51,100 bases of DNA, from positions 1-51,100 of the forward strand of contig JAQBXN010000053.1 of assembly GCA_027625095.1 (NCBI GenBank). The letters are read 5' to 3'. The position numbers and the translations under genes were made by a program. Source of the stretch: Planctomycetota bacterium (GTDB taxonomy: Bacteria > Planctomycetota > PUPC01 > JACPCR01). Below the pieces are notes generated by a model that worked only from the letters and a program-made list of their open reading frames with translations, was not told the origin of the DNA and did no database searches. Shown here piece after piece: positions 1 through 8,357 of the stretch (position 1 is the stretch's first letter; each line of letters opens with the position of its first letter).

Positions 1-34
1 CGCTTTGAAAGCTGTCAGGATGCCCGCAACTTCG

Positions 35-135
35 AAACGTGAAACTCCACCGGGCAAGCCGGTGGCATCCAGAGTGACAAACCCAATGCTCGCGAGAAAA
101 AAACGTGAATCTCCACCGGGCAAGCCGGTGGCATC
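35..135. repeat. Two direct copies of a REP-like hairpin unit
   Basis: A unit of about 35 bases occurs at 35-69 and again at 101-135, 66 bases apart, with one mismatch. Each contains a perfect 7-bp stem with a 5-base loop (CCACCGG GCAAG CCGGTGG, at 47-65 and 113-131). This is the form of a bacterial repetitive extragenic palindrome. The rest of 1-290 holds no gene that I recognise. The next protein homology starts near 300. Confidence 0.7.
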
Positions 136-442
136 TTTAAATCAACAGTCCCCAAGCTGGCGAGGGGTCCTTTTACCCCTCAAACAGCGTGAGCACCCCC
201 CTGAACGCCCATCTCTGAGGTGGCCCACAAAACAACTCCTTGAGTTTCCGGGCAGTGGCTTTACATTCTCGCAGGTAATTTTTCCCTAGGGGCTCGCCAT
301 TTTCGATCACCCGGAAACTCCGGGCCAGATAATCAGACGATTCAGCTCATTCAGCACTGCTCAACAACAGGAGGCCGCAGCCACTCTGGCCTCGCGTCCG
401 GCGTTCAGTATTACCTTCCTGAAAGCAATCGAAGGGAAACAA

Positions 443-1507
443 TTGGACCGAGATGCTCTGTCCGCATTTACGGTTCGTCAGATGGTGAGTTTTGAAAGCA
501 AAGAAATTAACGAACTCCTGAATCGTGTGTGGGGCACTATCCGCGGCACCGACAAGGACAAGGCCGAAGAGATTGCTCGATTCAAACAAATGTTGACTCC
601 CCCAGTCTTGAAAAACGCACAGCCCTCTCTCGGTCGCCAGGTGTTTAAAAAGACATGTGCTCAGTGTCATACATTGTTTGGTGCCGGTGGAAAGATTGGG
701 CCTGACATCACCGGTTCCAATCGAGCCGATCTCGATTACATCCTCGAAAATATCGTCGCCCCCAACGCCGTCGTGGGACGCGATTACCTGATGACATCCA
801 TTAAGACGAAAGACGAGAGGCTCCTCACTGGTCTCATAGCCGATCAAAACGATCAAAGAGTCACCCTGCAGACTACGGAAGAGCTGATCGTTGTGGCTCG
901 TGCGGACATCGAGGAGATGAAGACAACTGAGAATTCCATGATGCCAGAGGGCCTGCTTGGCACCCTCAAGGAGTCGGAGGTAGCAGGCCTCATCGCGTAC
1001 CTGGCCAGTCCCATGCAGGTGCCGTCGCCGGGGGAAGGCCCGGTTTACGATCCCAAAGCCAATCGGGTGCCCGGCGCGCTAGAAGGCGAGACGCTCCGCG
1101 TTGTCAGCAAGACTGGAGGGCAGGCGGGTCCGCAGAAGATGAATAGCTTTCGCGATGACAAGTGGAGTGGCGTGGACCAGCTCTGGTGGACCGGAGGAAA
1201 GCCCAAAGATAAATTGATTCTAGAATTCGACTCTCAAACCGAGGCGAAGCAGGAAGTTTTCATCGTGCTTACAAAAGCACGCGACTACGGAATCGTTCAG
1301 CTTTCCATTAATGGAGAGAAGGTTGGCGAACCATTCGACCTCTACAATCCGCAGGTGGTCACGACCGGCATTATATCGCTCGGCTCTTCCAGCCTGAAGA
1401 TCGGCAAGAATCAGGTCGAACTGGAGATAACCGGTAAAAACCCCAAGGCCGTATCGAGCTACATGGTCGGTCTCGACTATCTGTGGCTGGGTGTCCCGGC
1501 AAACTAA
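443..1507 (+). CDS. 5'-truncated PVC-type c-type cytochrome protein (C-terminal part)
   Basis: The protein carries one class I cytochrome c domain with heme motif CAQCH at residues 72-76, a possible axial Met in the stretch after NSMMPEG, and a C-terminal beta-rich carbohydrate-binding-like domain. Full-length PVC proteins of this type usually have an N-terminal dehydrogenase-like propeller and HEAT repeats in front of the cytochrome. The first in-frame start codon is TTG at 443, but the reading frame is open from 290 after a TAG at 287-289. The HEAT-like homology (DHPETPGQIIRRF) already begins near 305, so the gene has lost its 5' part. A secreted electron-transfer role is the family expectation. 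This copy is probably a remnant. Confidence 0.75.
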   Translation: MDRDALSAFTVRQMVSFESKEINELLNRVWGTIRGTDKDKAEEIARFKQMLTPPVLKNAQPSLGRQVFKKTCAQCHTLFGAGGKIGPDITGSNRADLDYILENIVAPNAVVGRDYLMTSIKTKDERLLTGLIADQNDQRVTLQTTEELIVVARADIEEMKTTENSMMPEGLLGTLKESEVAGLIAYLASPMQVPSPGEGPVYDPKANRVPGALEGETLRVVSKTGGQAGPQKMNSFRDDKWSGVDQLWWTGGKPKDKLILEFDSQTEAKQEVFIVLTKARDYGIVQLSINGEKVGEPFDLYNPQVVTTGIISLGSSSLKIGKNQVELEITGKNPKAVSSYMVGLDYLWLGVPAN

Positions 1508-1521
1508 CCTTCTTTCTAATC

Positions 1522-2397
1522 ATGACCCACAAAGCCCTCCCTTTCTTCTTACTTCTGTTTACTTCCATGCACGCAGAAAAAAAGACACTGCCCTCCCTTC
1601 AATCGATCAAGGGCGCTGAGACCCACTCATACAAAATAGTCGGTGACGTCGAACTGAGACTTTTCCTGTTCAAGCCTGCAGGCCACAAACCCGAGGACAG
1701 CAGGCCGGCGGCGGTTTTCTTTTTCGGGGGCGGCTGGAACGGTGGCACCCCAACACAATTCGAAGAGCATAGTAAATACCTCGCCTCTCGCGGAATGATC
1801 GCAGGCGTCGCGGATTACCGAGTAAATTCCAGGCACCAGACCACGCCATTCGAATGTGTTAAAGATGGTAAATCCGCGGTGCGCTGGCTGAGGACAAATG
1901 CAAAGACTCTCGGCATCGACCCAAACCGCATTGCCGCTGGCGGCGGCTCTGCCGGCGGGCATGTCGCCGCGGCTACCGGCACTACGCAGGGGCTTGAGGA
2001 AGAGGGGCAAGACTTGAATGTCAGCTCCATTCCAAACGCGCTTCTATTATTCAATCCCGTTTACGACAACGGCCCCGATGGATACGGATACAGCCGGGTC
2101 AAAGAGCGTTGGCAGGAAATCTCGCCGATGCACAACATCCGCACTGGAGCCCCGCCGACTATTGTCTTTCTCGGTACCAATGACAATCTCATTCCTGTTG
2201 CCACCGCGAAGAACTACAAAAAGAAGATGGAAGAGGTCGGTAGTCGCTGTGATCTCCATCTTTACGAAAACCAGGCCCACGGCTTTTTCAATACAGGCAA
2301 AGCCGGCGGCCAGTATTACCGGGCCACCGTGTCCGAGATGGACAAATTCCTGATCTCCCTTGGTTGGCTTGAAGGTGAGCCAACGATCAAACCGTAG
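1522..2397 (+). CDS. Secreted alpha/beta hydrolase (BD-FAE/lipase-like esterase)
   Basis: The start at ATG 1522 gives a typical signal peptide (MTHKALPFFLLLFTSMHA). An upstream in-frame GTG at 1483 overlaps the cytochrome gene and is less likely. The fold markers are a glycine-rich oxyanion strand (FFFGGGWNGG), the nucleophile elbow GGGSAGGH, an acidic residue in GTNDNLIP and the catalytic His in QAHGFF. The length of about 291 residues is normal for this esterase group, which is often annotated as acetylesterase or carbohydrate esterase. It is probably periplasmic or exported and removes acyl groups from polysaccharides. It follows the cytochrome gene by 14 bases on the same strand. The substrate cannot be read from sequence. 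Confidence 0.8.
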   Translation: MTHKALPFFLLLFTSMHAEKKTLPSLQSIKGAETHSYKIVGDVELRLFLFKPAGHKPEDSRPAAVFFFGGGWNGGTPTQFEEHSKYLASRGMIAGVADYRVNSRHQTTPFECVKDGKSAVRWLRTNAKTLGIDPNRIAAGGGSAGGHVAAATGTTQGLEEEGQDLNVSSIPNALLLFNPVYDNGPDGYGYSRVKERWQEISPMHNIRTGAPPTIVFLGTNDNLIPVATAKNYKKKMEEVGSRCDLHLYENQAHGFFNTGKAGGQYYRATVSEMDKFLISLGWLEGEPTIKP

Positions 2398-2424
2398 GAA
2401 GGCAGTCATGCCCTGTGCCCCTCG

Positions 2425-3093
2425 ATGATAGAATTCCAGCGCTCACATATCAGCTCAGTAGCCTTGCTCATCTTCGCCCTCACGGCGAGTCTCATCGCGG
2501 ACCAAACCATCGAGCTCACTTTGAAGTCAGGAACGACTCTGATTGGCATTCGTCTCACATTTGAAGGCGGCCAGTTCCAACTGTTTCAGGCTGAAAAAGT
2601 CGTCCCGATATCGGTTGATTACGGCGAAGTTCAGTCCGTCTCCATCATGCATCCCCCAAAGAAGAGCCAGTCGCAGCCATTCCGCGTGCCGCCAATTATG
2701 CGTCCTCTCACGGAGGACAAATTCAATGAGTTGGAAAAGGCTCTCCTGGCAGGTGAAGACATCCCCGCTCCGTTTCACATCCCAAAAGACAGGAGCATCC
2801 AATCCCGTCTTAACCTGATGCGAATGGCGCAAATTGCCAACTACCATATCGAACACGATCAGCTCGATGAGGCGGTCAGCAAGTACGCCAAAAGCATCAG
2901 ACGTGAGGGCCCGGTATCCACCGCGGACGAAGGGACATGGCTGCTCTACCTCTTTTGCCTGGAACGCCAGGGCGACAAAGAGCTGCTGCGCAGAGAAGTG
3001 GCGGTATATAAAGCGCGGTACGGCGAAGAGATTCCCCTCAGCCGCTTCTTCGAGAAGGCCGGTACAGGAGAAAATGGCGGGGGGCGGCGCTAG
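2425..3093 (+). CDS. Small secreted protein of unknown function
   Basis: This is a 222-residue protein with a hydrophobic N-terminal segment (about residues 10-26) that ends in a signal-peptidase-like site. It is followed by a short beta-rich stretch (TIELTLKSGTTLIGIRL) like the small SH3/Sm-like domains of PVC secreted proteins. The C-terminal half is alpha-helical, with a pattern suggestive of a TPR-like pair (ANYHIEHDQLDEAVSKYAKS). I do not recognise the family. It lies 27 bases after the esterase on the same strand, so it may share its transcript. Its TAG stop shares a CTAG palindrome with the stop of the convergent gene. Confidence 0.65.
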   Translation: MIEFQRSHISSVALLIFALTASLIADQTIELTLKSGTTLIGIRLTFEGGQFQLFQAEKVVPISVDYGEVQSVSIMHPPKKSQSQPFRVPPIMRPLTEDKFNELEKALLAGEDIPAPFHIPKDRSIQSRLNLMRMAQIANYHIEHDQLDEAVSKYAKSIRREGPVSTADEGTWLLYLFCLERQGDKELLRREVAVYKARYGEEIPLSRFFEKAGTGENGGGRR

Positions 3094-6000
3094 TCGCCAG
3101 CCATCAACTCGATGCTGAGTTTCTTTGGCGACTGTGAGACCCGTGGCACTTTCAGGACTGCACAATGTGACAGACGTGTGGCGATCATGTGCCGTCCCCA
3201 GACCTCTCCGCCACACCAGGCGTTGACGCTGTAACCGGGCATATAGAAAAACCCATCCGGCATGACCTTCGTTCGTTCTTCCCAGGTCTTTAGCTGCTGG
3301 AATGGCCAGATTTCGTTGAAGAAGAGGCTCGGTCTCGATGGATTACTGAGATCAAAAATCTTCGCGCCGCTCCAATACTCGGCAGTGTAGAGCCACCGCC
3401 CTCCTTCAAAGATGATCCCAAGTGGTGCCACCACACCCATCTGAATAAGTACTCGATACCCCCAGCATTCCGTTTTCGCATCGGTCTTATCGGCCACCTC
3501 AACACGCGTCAGCCACCTGGGTTTCCTCGGGTCCTTCACATCGACCACATGCAGGTATGCCTCCTTGTAGTGATATCGCTCGCCACAGACGAGGATCCCT
3601 TTTGAAACGGCGAGACCGTAATGGGGGCCGACCCATCCACTTGGCGGATAAGGCATGAACTGCCCGGTCTTCATGAGAAGCTGCTCGCGGTGCGTTTCAC
3701 TGACCAGTTTGGGCGAAGAAAGATCGGAGATGTCGAAGATAAGGAGAAAGTTCCTTTCCTGGATGGGTGCAGGCTCGTTCGCTGGTGTCGTCGAGATAGC
3801 GTAAAGCAGCGAGCCTTGAACACAGAAATTGGTAATAGCGTGTTCGGTCGGCAACAGCACGCCACCTGGCGTCCGTAATTCCGCCGGCTCACTGGTCGCA
3901 TCGAATACATGCAACCTGCGGCCCGAATGAAGGTAGAAGATTCGATCTTCAAAATGCAGTACCCCTTCGTATTTCATCCCTTCCGGCATTCGTCCCCACC
4001 ATTGACTGCGAGGGCCTCCCACTTCCCAGCCGGGCGCCTGCAGTTGTGTTGGGCCGGCCTGTTCAAAATCTCCGTTTGGTATGAGCTGTTCGCTCGTTCC
4101 TTTTCGTTTCAGAAGCGCGTAGTCCACGGAGACGTCGCATCCCATGATGTGAGCTCTGGCTTGCTGAACGTTTTCAGAAATGGAAAGCGTGAGATTCTCA
4201 TCCAGGCTTGTTCTACCTTTCGAGAGAAGGTAAGAGGTGTCGTAAACCAGTTTATCTTTATCGATCAGCATGAAGCGGAGGCTCTGATGTGAGTCTTGCC
4301 GATGGCCGCTGTACCGCAAGCTCAGGCTGTATTCGCCCTTTGGCAGATCAAACGGCCTTGAGGTGAGGCTTCCCCGGATCATGCTGAGTTCAATGCCTCT
4401 TCCTCCCTCTTTCAATTTCTTATGCCGTACCTGCATCAGGCCCTTAACCACTTCCGGGTTGTATTCGTAGGTATCAAACACCGGCGGCCTGAAATTTTCG
4501 TCGACCTGGCCGAAGTATTTTTCCCATACGCGAAGATCGAGGATCTTTGTTCCGTCCTGGTCGTCCATGTAAAAGTAATTTCCCACCGCTATGTTGTAGC
4601 TGTTGTTGCCGTTGAAATAGCGATCGAAGTATGTCCCCAGGAACTTTGGATTCTCGCGATTGGAGACATCGACAACCCAATTGTGCCCGCCCCATTCTCC
4701 GCCGGAAATACAGACCTTGCCGTTCAGACCAATCCAGTTGTTCTGGCCTTCGCCTCCCGTCGGCACATACCCCTTACGGGTCGGCTTCGAGAGATCGGAG
4801 AGATCTATGATCCACACGCCGGACTCGCCGAACTGGTATGTATGCCCTCCGGCGCAGAACATTTTCCGGTTCCCGAGCGCCATGGCCATGGTGGGGCCGG
4901 ACCAGCACGAGCCGAGCAATTTCGGCTGTAAAGGATCGCCGATATCGATGGCCATAAGTTCCTGGCCATTCGTCAGGTAGAGGGTGTTGCCATCAAAAAC
5001 CGTTGGGCCAAGAGTCTTGAGATTGAATGGCGGCTGGGAAAGCGAGACTTCAGCAAGAAGGGCATTCTCTGCGGCACTGCGGTTCAGGGACGAGCGCAGA
5101 AAATACTCAGTGTTTTTACCGGTCTTGCGTGTGACGACCGAAGTCAGCCGATTGTTCTCTACTTTGAATGGGCCGCCGGCGTCAGAAGTGGACCAGAGAA
5201 GTTGAGGCGACGCTGGATTCTCGAGCGAGAAGACGTCCAGTAAGGACTGTTTCTCACCCTCGACTTCAACCACCCGCTGACGATACATGCGGTCCTCATG
5301 AATAATGTAGCCGTGCCCGTCAAGCTTGCCGACCTGTTGTGGCCTGGCCGGGTCGGCAATATCCAGAATGAAAGTGCCCATGTATTGAGCTGCCTCTTCC
5401 TTTGGCGTGTCTTTCGGTGGCTCACTACCGCCGGAGACGAAGAGGTGATTCTTGTATGCGAAGGCTTCATTAACACTGTAAAGGCGCTTTCCTGGTGGTT
5501 CCCACAGATAGACCTTTTTCGGCTCACGCGGATTAGAGACATCGATAATCCACAGGCCTGTAAAACTGACACCGTAGAAAACGAAGCCATTCTGATAATG
5601 CACTCTGCGTGCGTAGTTCCCGCAGGGAATCGTCTTGCAGACGTAAGGCTGCTGGGCGTCCGTGCCGTCGACCACCTGAAAATTGTGCCCGCCTTCGCCG
5701 TTGGACAGAAATGCATAATCGCCATGTGCCGTGATGGACGCCGGCGAACCGTGCAGGGTTCGGGCACGTCCGACAACTCGAATGTCCGTGTCCTTGTCGT
5801 CAGAAAAAAACTTGACTCGGCCATTAACCGGATCGATGGCCACAGAATCAGGTTCAACCTGATAGGTGATCAGGTTGTCTCCACTGAGGTCGACCCCAAT
5901 CGGGGTGAGCCGCCGGATCAGGCCGTGTTCGTTGGCGTATGCCCACGAACAGACATCCAGTTTCCCGTCTCGAAGTAAGAGTCGCTTACCGTAAATTCTG

Positions 6001-6158
6001 GGGACATCCTCCAGCGGGATGCTCTTCAGTGCCTTCGCATCCGAACCACGTATTTCAAACGCGCCATCGATCTTCCTGACCTTTTTGAGTCCCGACGCAT
6101 GAACGGGATAAACTGAGACGAGGAGTGAGAGCGCCAGAATGCTTTTGAGGGTTGGCAT
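3090..6158 (-). CDS. Large secreted LVIVD-repeat double beta-propeller protein
   Basis: This is a 1022-residue protein with a signal peptide (MPTLKSILALSLLVSVYPVHA) when started at ATG 6158. The open frame continues 51 codons upstream but without a better start. At least nine LVIVD repeats are visible (for example LWIIDVSNPREPKKV, FILDIADPARPQQV, VWIIDLSDLSKPTRK, LLIFDISDLSSPKLV). They form one propeller from about residue 100 to 560 and a second from about 730 to the end. Between them (about 580-710) lies a beta-sandwich-like segment resembling a carbohydrate-binding or galactose-binding domain. LVIVD proteins are extracellular or periplasmic and of unknown ligand. It is transcribed away from the membrane-protein gene at 6458 and converges on the small secreted protein. 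Confidence 0.8.
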   Translation of the reverse strand: MPTLKSILALSLLVSVYPVHASGLKKVRKIDGAFEIRGSDAKALKSIPLEDVPRIYGKRLLLRDGKLDVCSWAYANEHGLIRRLTPIGVDLSGDNLITYQVEPDSVAIDPVNGRVKFFSDDKDTDIRVVGRARTLHGSPASITAHGDYAFLSNGEGGHNFQVVDGTDAQQPYVCKTIPCGNYARRVHYQNGFVFYGVSFTGLWIIDVSNPREPKKVYLWEPPGKRLYSVNEAFAYKNHLFVSGGSEPPKDTPKEEAAQYMGTFILDIADPARPQQVGKLDGHGYIIHEDRMYRQRVVEVEGEKQSLLDVFSLENPASPQLLWSTSDAGGPFKVENNRLTSVVTRKTGKNTEYFLRSSLNRSAAENALLAEVSLSQPPFNLKTLGPTVFDGNTLYLTNGQELMAIDIGDPLQPKLLGSCWSGPTMAMALGNRKMFCAGGHTYQFGESGVWIIDLSDLSKPTRKGYVPTGGEGQNNWIGLNGKVCISGGEWGGHNWVVDVSNRENPKFLGTYFDRYFNGNNSYNIAVGNYFYMDDQDGTKILDLRVWEKYFGQVDENFRPPVFDTYEYNPEVVKGLMQVRHKKLKEGGRGIELSMIRGSLTSRPFDLPKGEYSLSLRYSGHRQDSHQSLRFMLIDKDKLVYDTSYLLSKGRTSLDENLTLSISENVQQARAHIMGCDVSVDYALLKRKGTSEQLIPNGDFEQAGPTQLQAPGWEVGGPRSQWWGRMPEGMKYEGVLHFEDRIFYLHSGRRLHVFDATSEPAELRTPGGVLLPTEHAITNFCVQGSLLYAISTTPANEPAPIQERNFLLIFDISDLSSPKLVSETHREQLLMKTGQFMPYPPSGWVGPHYGLAVSKGILVCGERYHYKEAYLHVVDVKDPRKPRWLTRVEVADKTDAKTECWGYRVLIQMGVVAPLGIIFEGGRWLYTAEYWSGAKIFDLSNPSRPSLFFNEIWPFQQLKTWEERTKVMPDGFFYMPGYSVNAWCGGEVWGRHMIATRLSHCAVLKVPRVSQSPKKLSIELMAGD

Positions 6159-6181
6159 GAGATACAAGTTGCTGGGTTGGG

Positions 6182-6347
6182 CGCTTCTTCGGGGCGTCTT
6201 CCAATTCGTCCACTCTGAAATCGTTGAACAAGACCGTCCCACTACCGTCATGCCCGAGTTCAGGTAGTTGAGGTTCCCGCTGACGGCCACGATGATACCG
6301 ACAAGGGTCAAACGGACAATGGCTGAAAAGCCGCGATGTGTGATTTC
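6182..6347 (-). pseudogene. Decayed C-terminal fragment of a beta-sandwich protein
   Basis: Minus-strand translation shows VAVSGNLNYLNSG followed, one base out of frame, by DGSGTVLFNDFRVDEL. This is the pattern of the last strands of laminin-G/DUF1080-like concanavalin domains (a turn, then V.FDDF.V..L). No start is visible and the frame is broken near 6253. It sits directly upstream of the LVIVD gene on the same strand, so it may be the tail of a lost neighbouring gene. The homology is recognised by eye only. Confidence 0.35.
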
Positions 6348-6457
6348 ATTTTATCGGCGTATGTCATGCATGAGGCGGGGCCCATTTGGCTGGGAACTGA
6401 CTGCCGCACTCAGGACTTGATTGAGGGACCAATGGAATTCCAGAAGGAAAAGGCAAA

Positions 6458-8356
6458 TTGACTCCGGAACCCGGAAAATCGGTTCGTATTACGATGCGTT
6501 CCGTCGTGATCGGCGTGCTCGGTGTAACGATACTCTGCCTGGCGAGTCCGTACCAGGATCTGGTTTATCGGAATATGATTGCGGGAGGGCATAGCGCGCC
6601 TCTGCTGGCGATGCTCTTTTTTGTAATGCTCGCAGTGTTGAATTGGCTGGTCAGGAAAAGTACCGGGAAGGCGCTCAGCGGATGCGAGATGGCCACAATT
6701 TTTTGCATGTTCCTTGTCGCGTCCGGCATTCCCTCAATGGGGCTGGTGGACTACCTCATCCCTGCTTTGATTGCACCGTTTTACTACGCAGATCAGACCA
6801 ACAATTGGGCGGCCCACTTCCATCCTCATATCCCGTCCTGGCTGGTTCCTACCAAAGACGGTAACAGCGAGATCATTCTCGATTTCGTCGAAGGCGGGGC
6901 CTCCGTGCCATGGTCGGCCTGGATTCCCTGCCTTGCCATGTGGAGTACGTTCCTCGCTGCCTTCTACCTGACGACATTTTCTCTGTGCCGCCTTTTCAGT
7001 GAATCCTGGATTCATGTAGAGCGACTGAGCTTTCCGCTGGTGGAACTGCCTCTCGCTTCCTTCGAGGACAACGGGAAACCGACCTGGAGTCGTTCTGTTT
7101 TCTGGTTGGGTGTTTGGGTGCCCGTGTTCATCTACTCGTGGAACAGTCTGCCGCGCTACGGCCTGGAAGTTCCAGGTATACCGTTGGATTCAGACCTCCG
7201 TCGGGTATTTGGAAGGAACCTGGGAGTATTCAATGCGGCCGTCTATCCCAGCCTGATTGGGTTTTTCTATTTCGTGCCGTCGACCGTCTCGTGCGGCATC
7301 TGGGCTTTCTTTATTCTGATGAAATTTGAGCGGGGATTCGGTGCATGGTGCGGCACGGATTTAATCGAGAAAGGCGGCCAGTATTACGGCAGCTCGGCGG
7401 AACTGCATCAGGGCATGGGCGCCATGATGGTTCTCATGGCCGGGTGGATTTGGGTGGCGCGAAGCAGCCTGGCTAAACAGTTCAAAGCTGCGTTAAGAGG
7501 AAAAGACTGGGCGCCCTGGGGCACGTTGTTGGGCCTCATTTATATGGTCTCCTTCTGGGGCGCGGCGGGAATGAGCTTATGGGTTGGCCTGGCTTACTTT
7601 CTTGGCTTTTTCGTCATCGGAATAGCGCTCACCCGGTTGGTTGCCCAGGCCGGTTTACCTTATGTGCAGAGCGCATTTCTGCCCACGCATTGGGTGACGA
7701 CATTTGTCGGAAGTGAGTCTCTGACGCTGCAGAATATGTCTCTTCTTGGGCTCAACTTTCCGATGTCGTTCGATATGGCCGGCTTCATGATGCCGTCTGT
7801 AATGAACGGACTGAAAGTATCCGACCGAACGGGGATCTCACGGCGAGGCATCCTGGCGGTGATGGTGCTGGCGGTGGCAGTGGCCCTGCCGGTCTCGTTC
7901 TACAGTTTTCTCACGGTTGCCTACGAGCAGGGCGGAAGTGCGAAAACCAGTTGGTGGTTTTTTGAAGGCGCACCAAAGCTTCCGTTTCGAACTTTTATGT
8001 CGATGGCCAAGAAGCCCGAAGGCATGGACTGGCACGGCATCAGCTTTACGGCGATAGGTGCATCCGTGACCAGTCTTCTGCTGTTTCTATCCCGGCGTTT
8101 TTCAGGCTGGCCGATCCATCCACTGGGATACATCCTCGCCGGCTCATGGGTAGTCCAGTTGTCCTGGTTTTCCTGTTTCCTCGCCTGGATGACCAAGGGC
8201 CTGATCCTTCGCTACGGCGGCGGGCAACTATACCGCTCGGCAGCGCCATTCTTTCTAGGCTTGATTCTGGGCGGATTCATCACCCCCGGGCTTTGGGCAT
8301 TGATCGCCTTCTTTACCGGTGAACTTGGCCATGCTGTGTCCACCTTCCCGCCCTGA
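6458..8356 (+). CDS. DUF6785-like multi-pass membrane protein
   Basis: This is a 632-residue integral membrane protein with a dozen or more hydrophobic segments spread over its whole length. It resembles the DUF6785/DUF6784 proteins found in PVC and related phyla, which look distantly like oligopeptide transporters (OPT). The TTG start at 6458 is preceded by GGAAAAGG at good spacing. ATG 6494 (MRSVVIGVLG) is the alternative. Conserved-looking features include GCEMATIFCMFLVASG, which resembles a transporter hairpin, and the central TRLVAQAGLPYVQSAFLP. It ends one base before the stop of the convergent ceramidase-like gene. Transport is an inference and no substrate is suggested by the sequence. 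Confidence 0.7.
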   Translation: MTPEPGKSVRITMRSVVIGVLGVTILCLASPYQDLVYRNMIAGGHSAPLLAMLFFVMLAVLNWLVRKSTGKALSGCEMATIFCMFLVASGIPSMGLVDYLIPALIAPFYYADQTNNWAAHFHPHIPSWLVPTKDGNSEIILDFVEGGASVPWSAWIPCLAMWSTFLAAFYLTTFSLCRLFSESWIHVERLSFPLVELPLASFEDNGKPTWSRSVFWLGVWVPVFIYSWNSLPRYGLEVPGIPLDSDLRRVFGRNLGVFNAAVYPSLIGFFYFVPSTVSCGIWAFFILMKFERGFGAWCGTDLIEKGGQYYGSSAELHQGMGAMMVLMAGWIWVARSSLAKQFKAALRGKDWAPWGTLLGLIYMVSFWGAAGMSLWVGLAYFLGFFVIGIALTRLVAQAGLPYVQSAFLPTHWVTTFVGSESLTLQNMSLLGLNFPMSFDMAGFMMPSVMNGLKVSDRTGISRRGILAVMVLAVAVALPVSFYSFLTVAYEQGGSAKTSWWFFEGAPKLPFRTFMSMAKKPEGMDWHGISFTAIGASVTSLLLFLSRRFSGWPIHPLGYILAGSWVVQLSWFSCFLAWMTKGLILRYGGGQLYRSAAPFFLGLILGGFITPGLWALIAFFTGELGHAVSTFPP

Positions 8357-8357
8357 T

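Noticed and set aside
1..290. CRISPR array
   Set aside because: There are only two repeat units and each is a simple hairpin with a single 31-base gap. No further units or cas genes occur.
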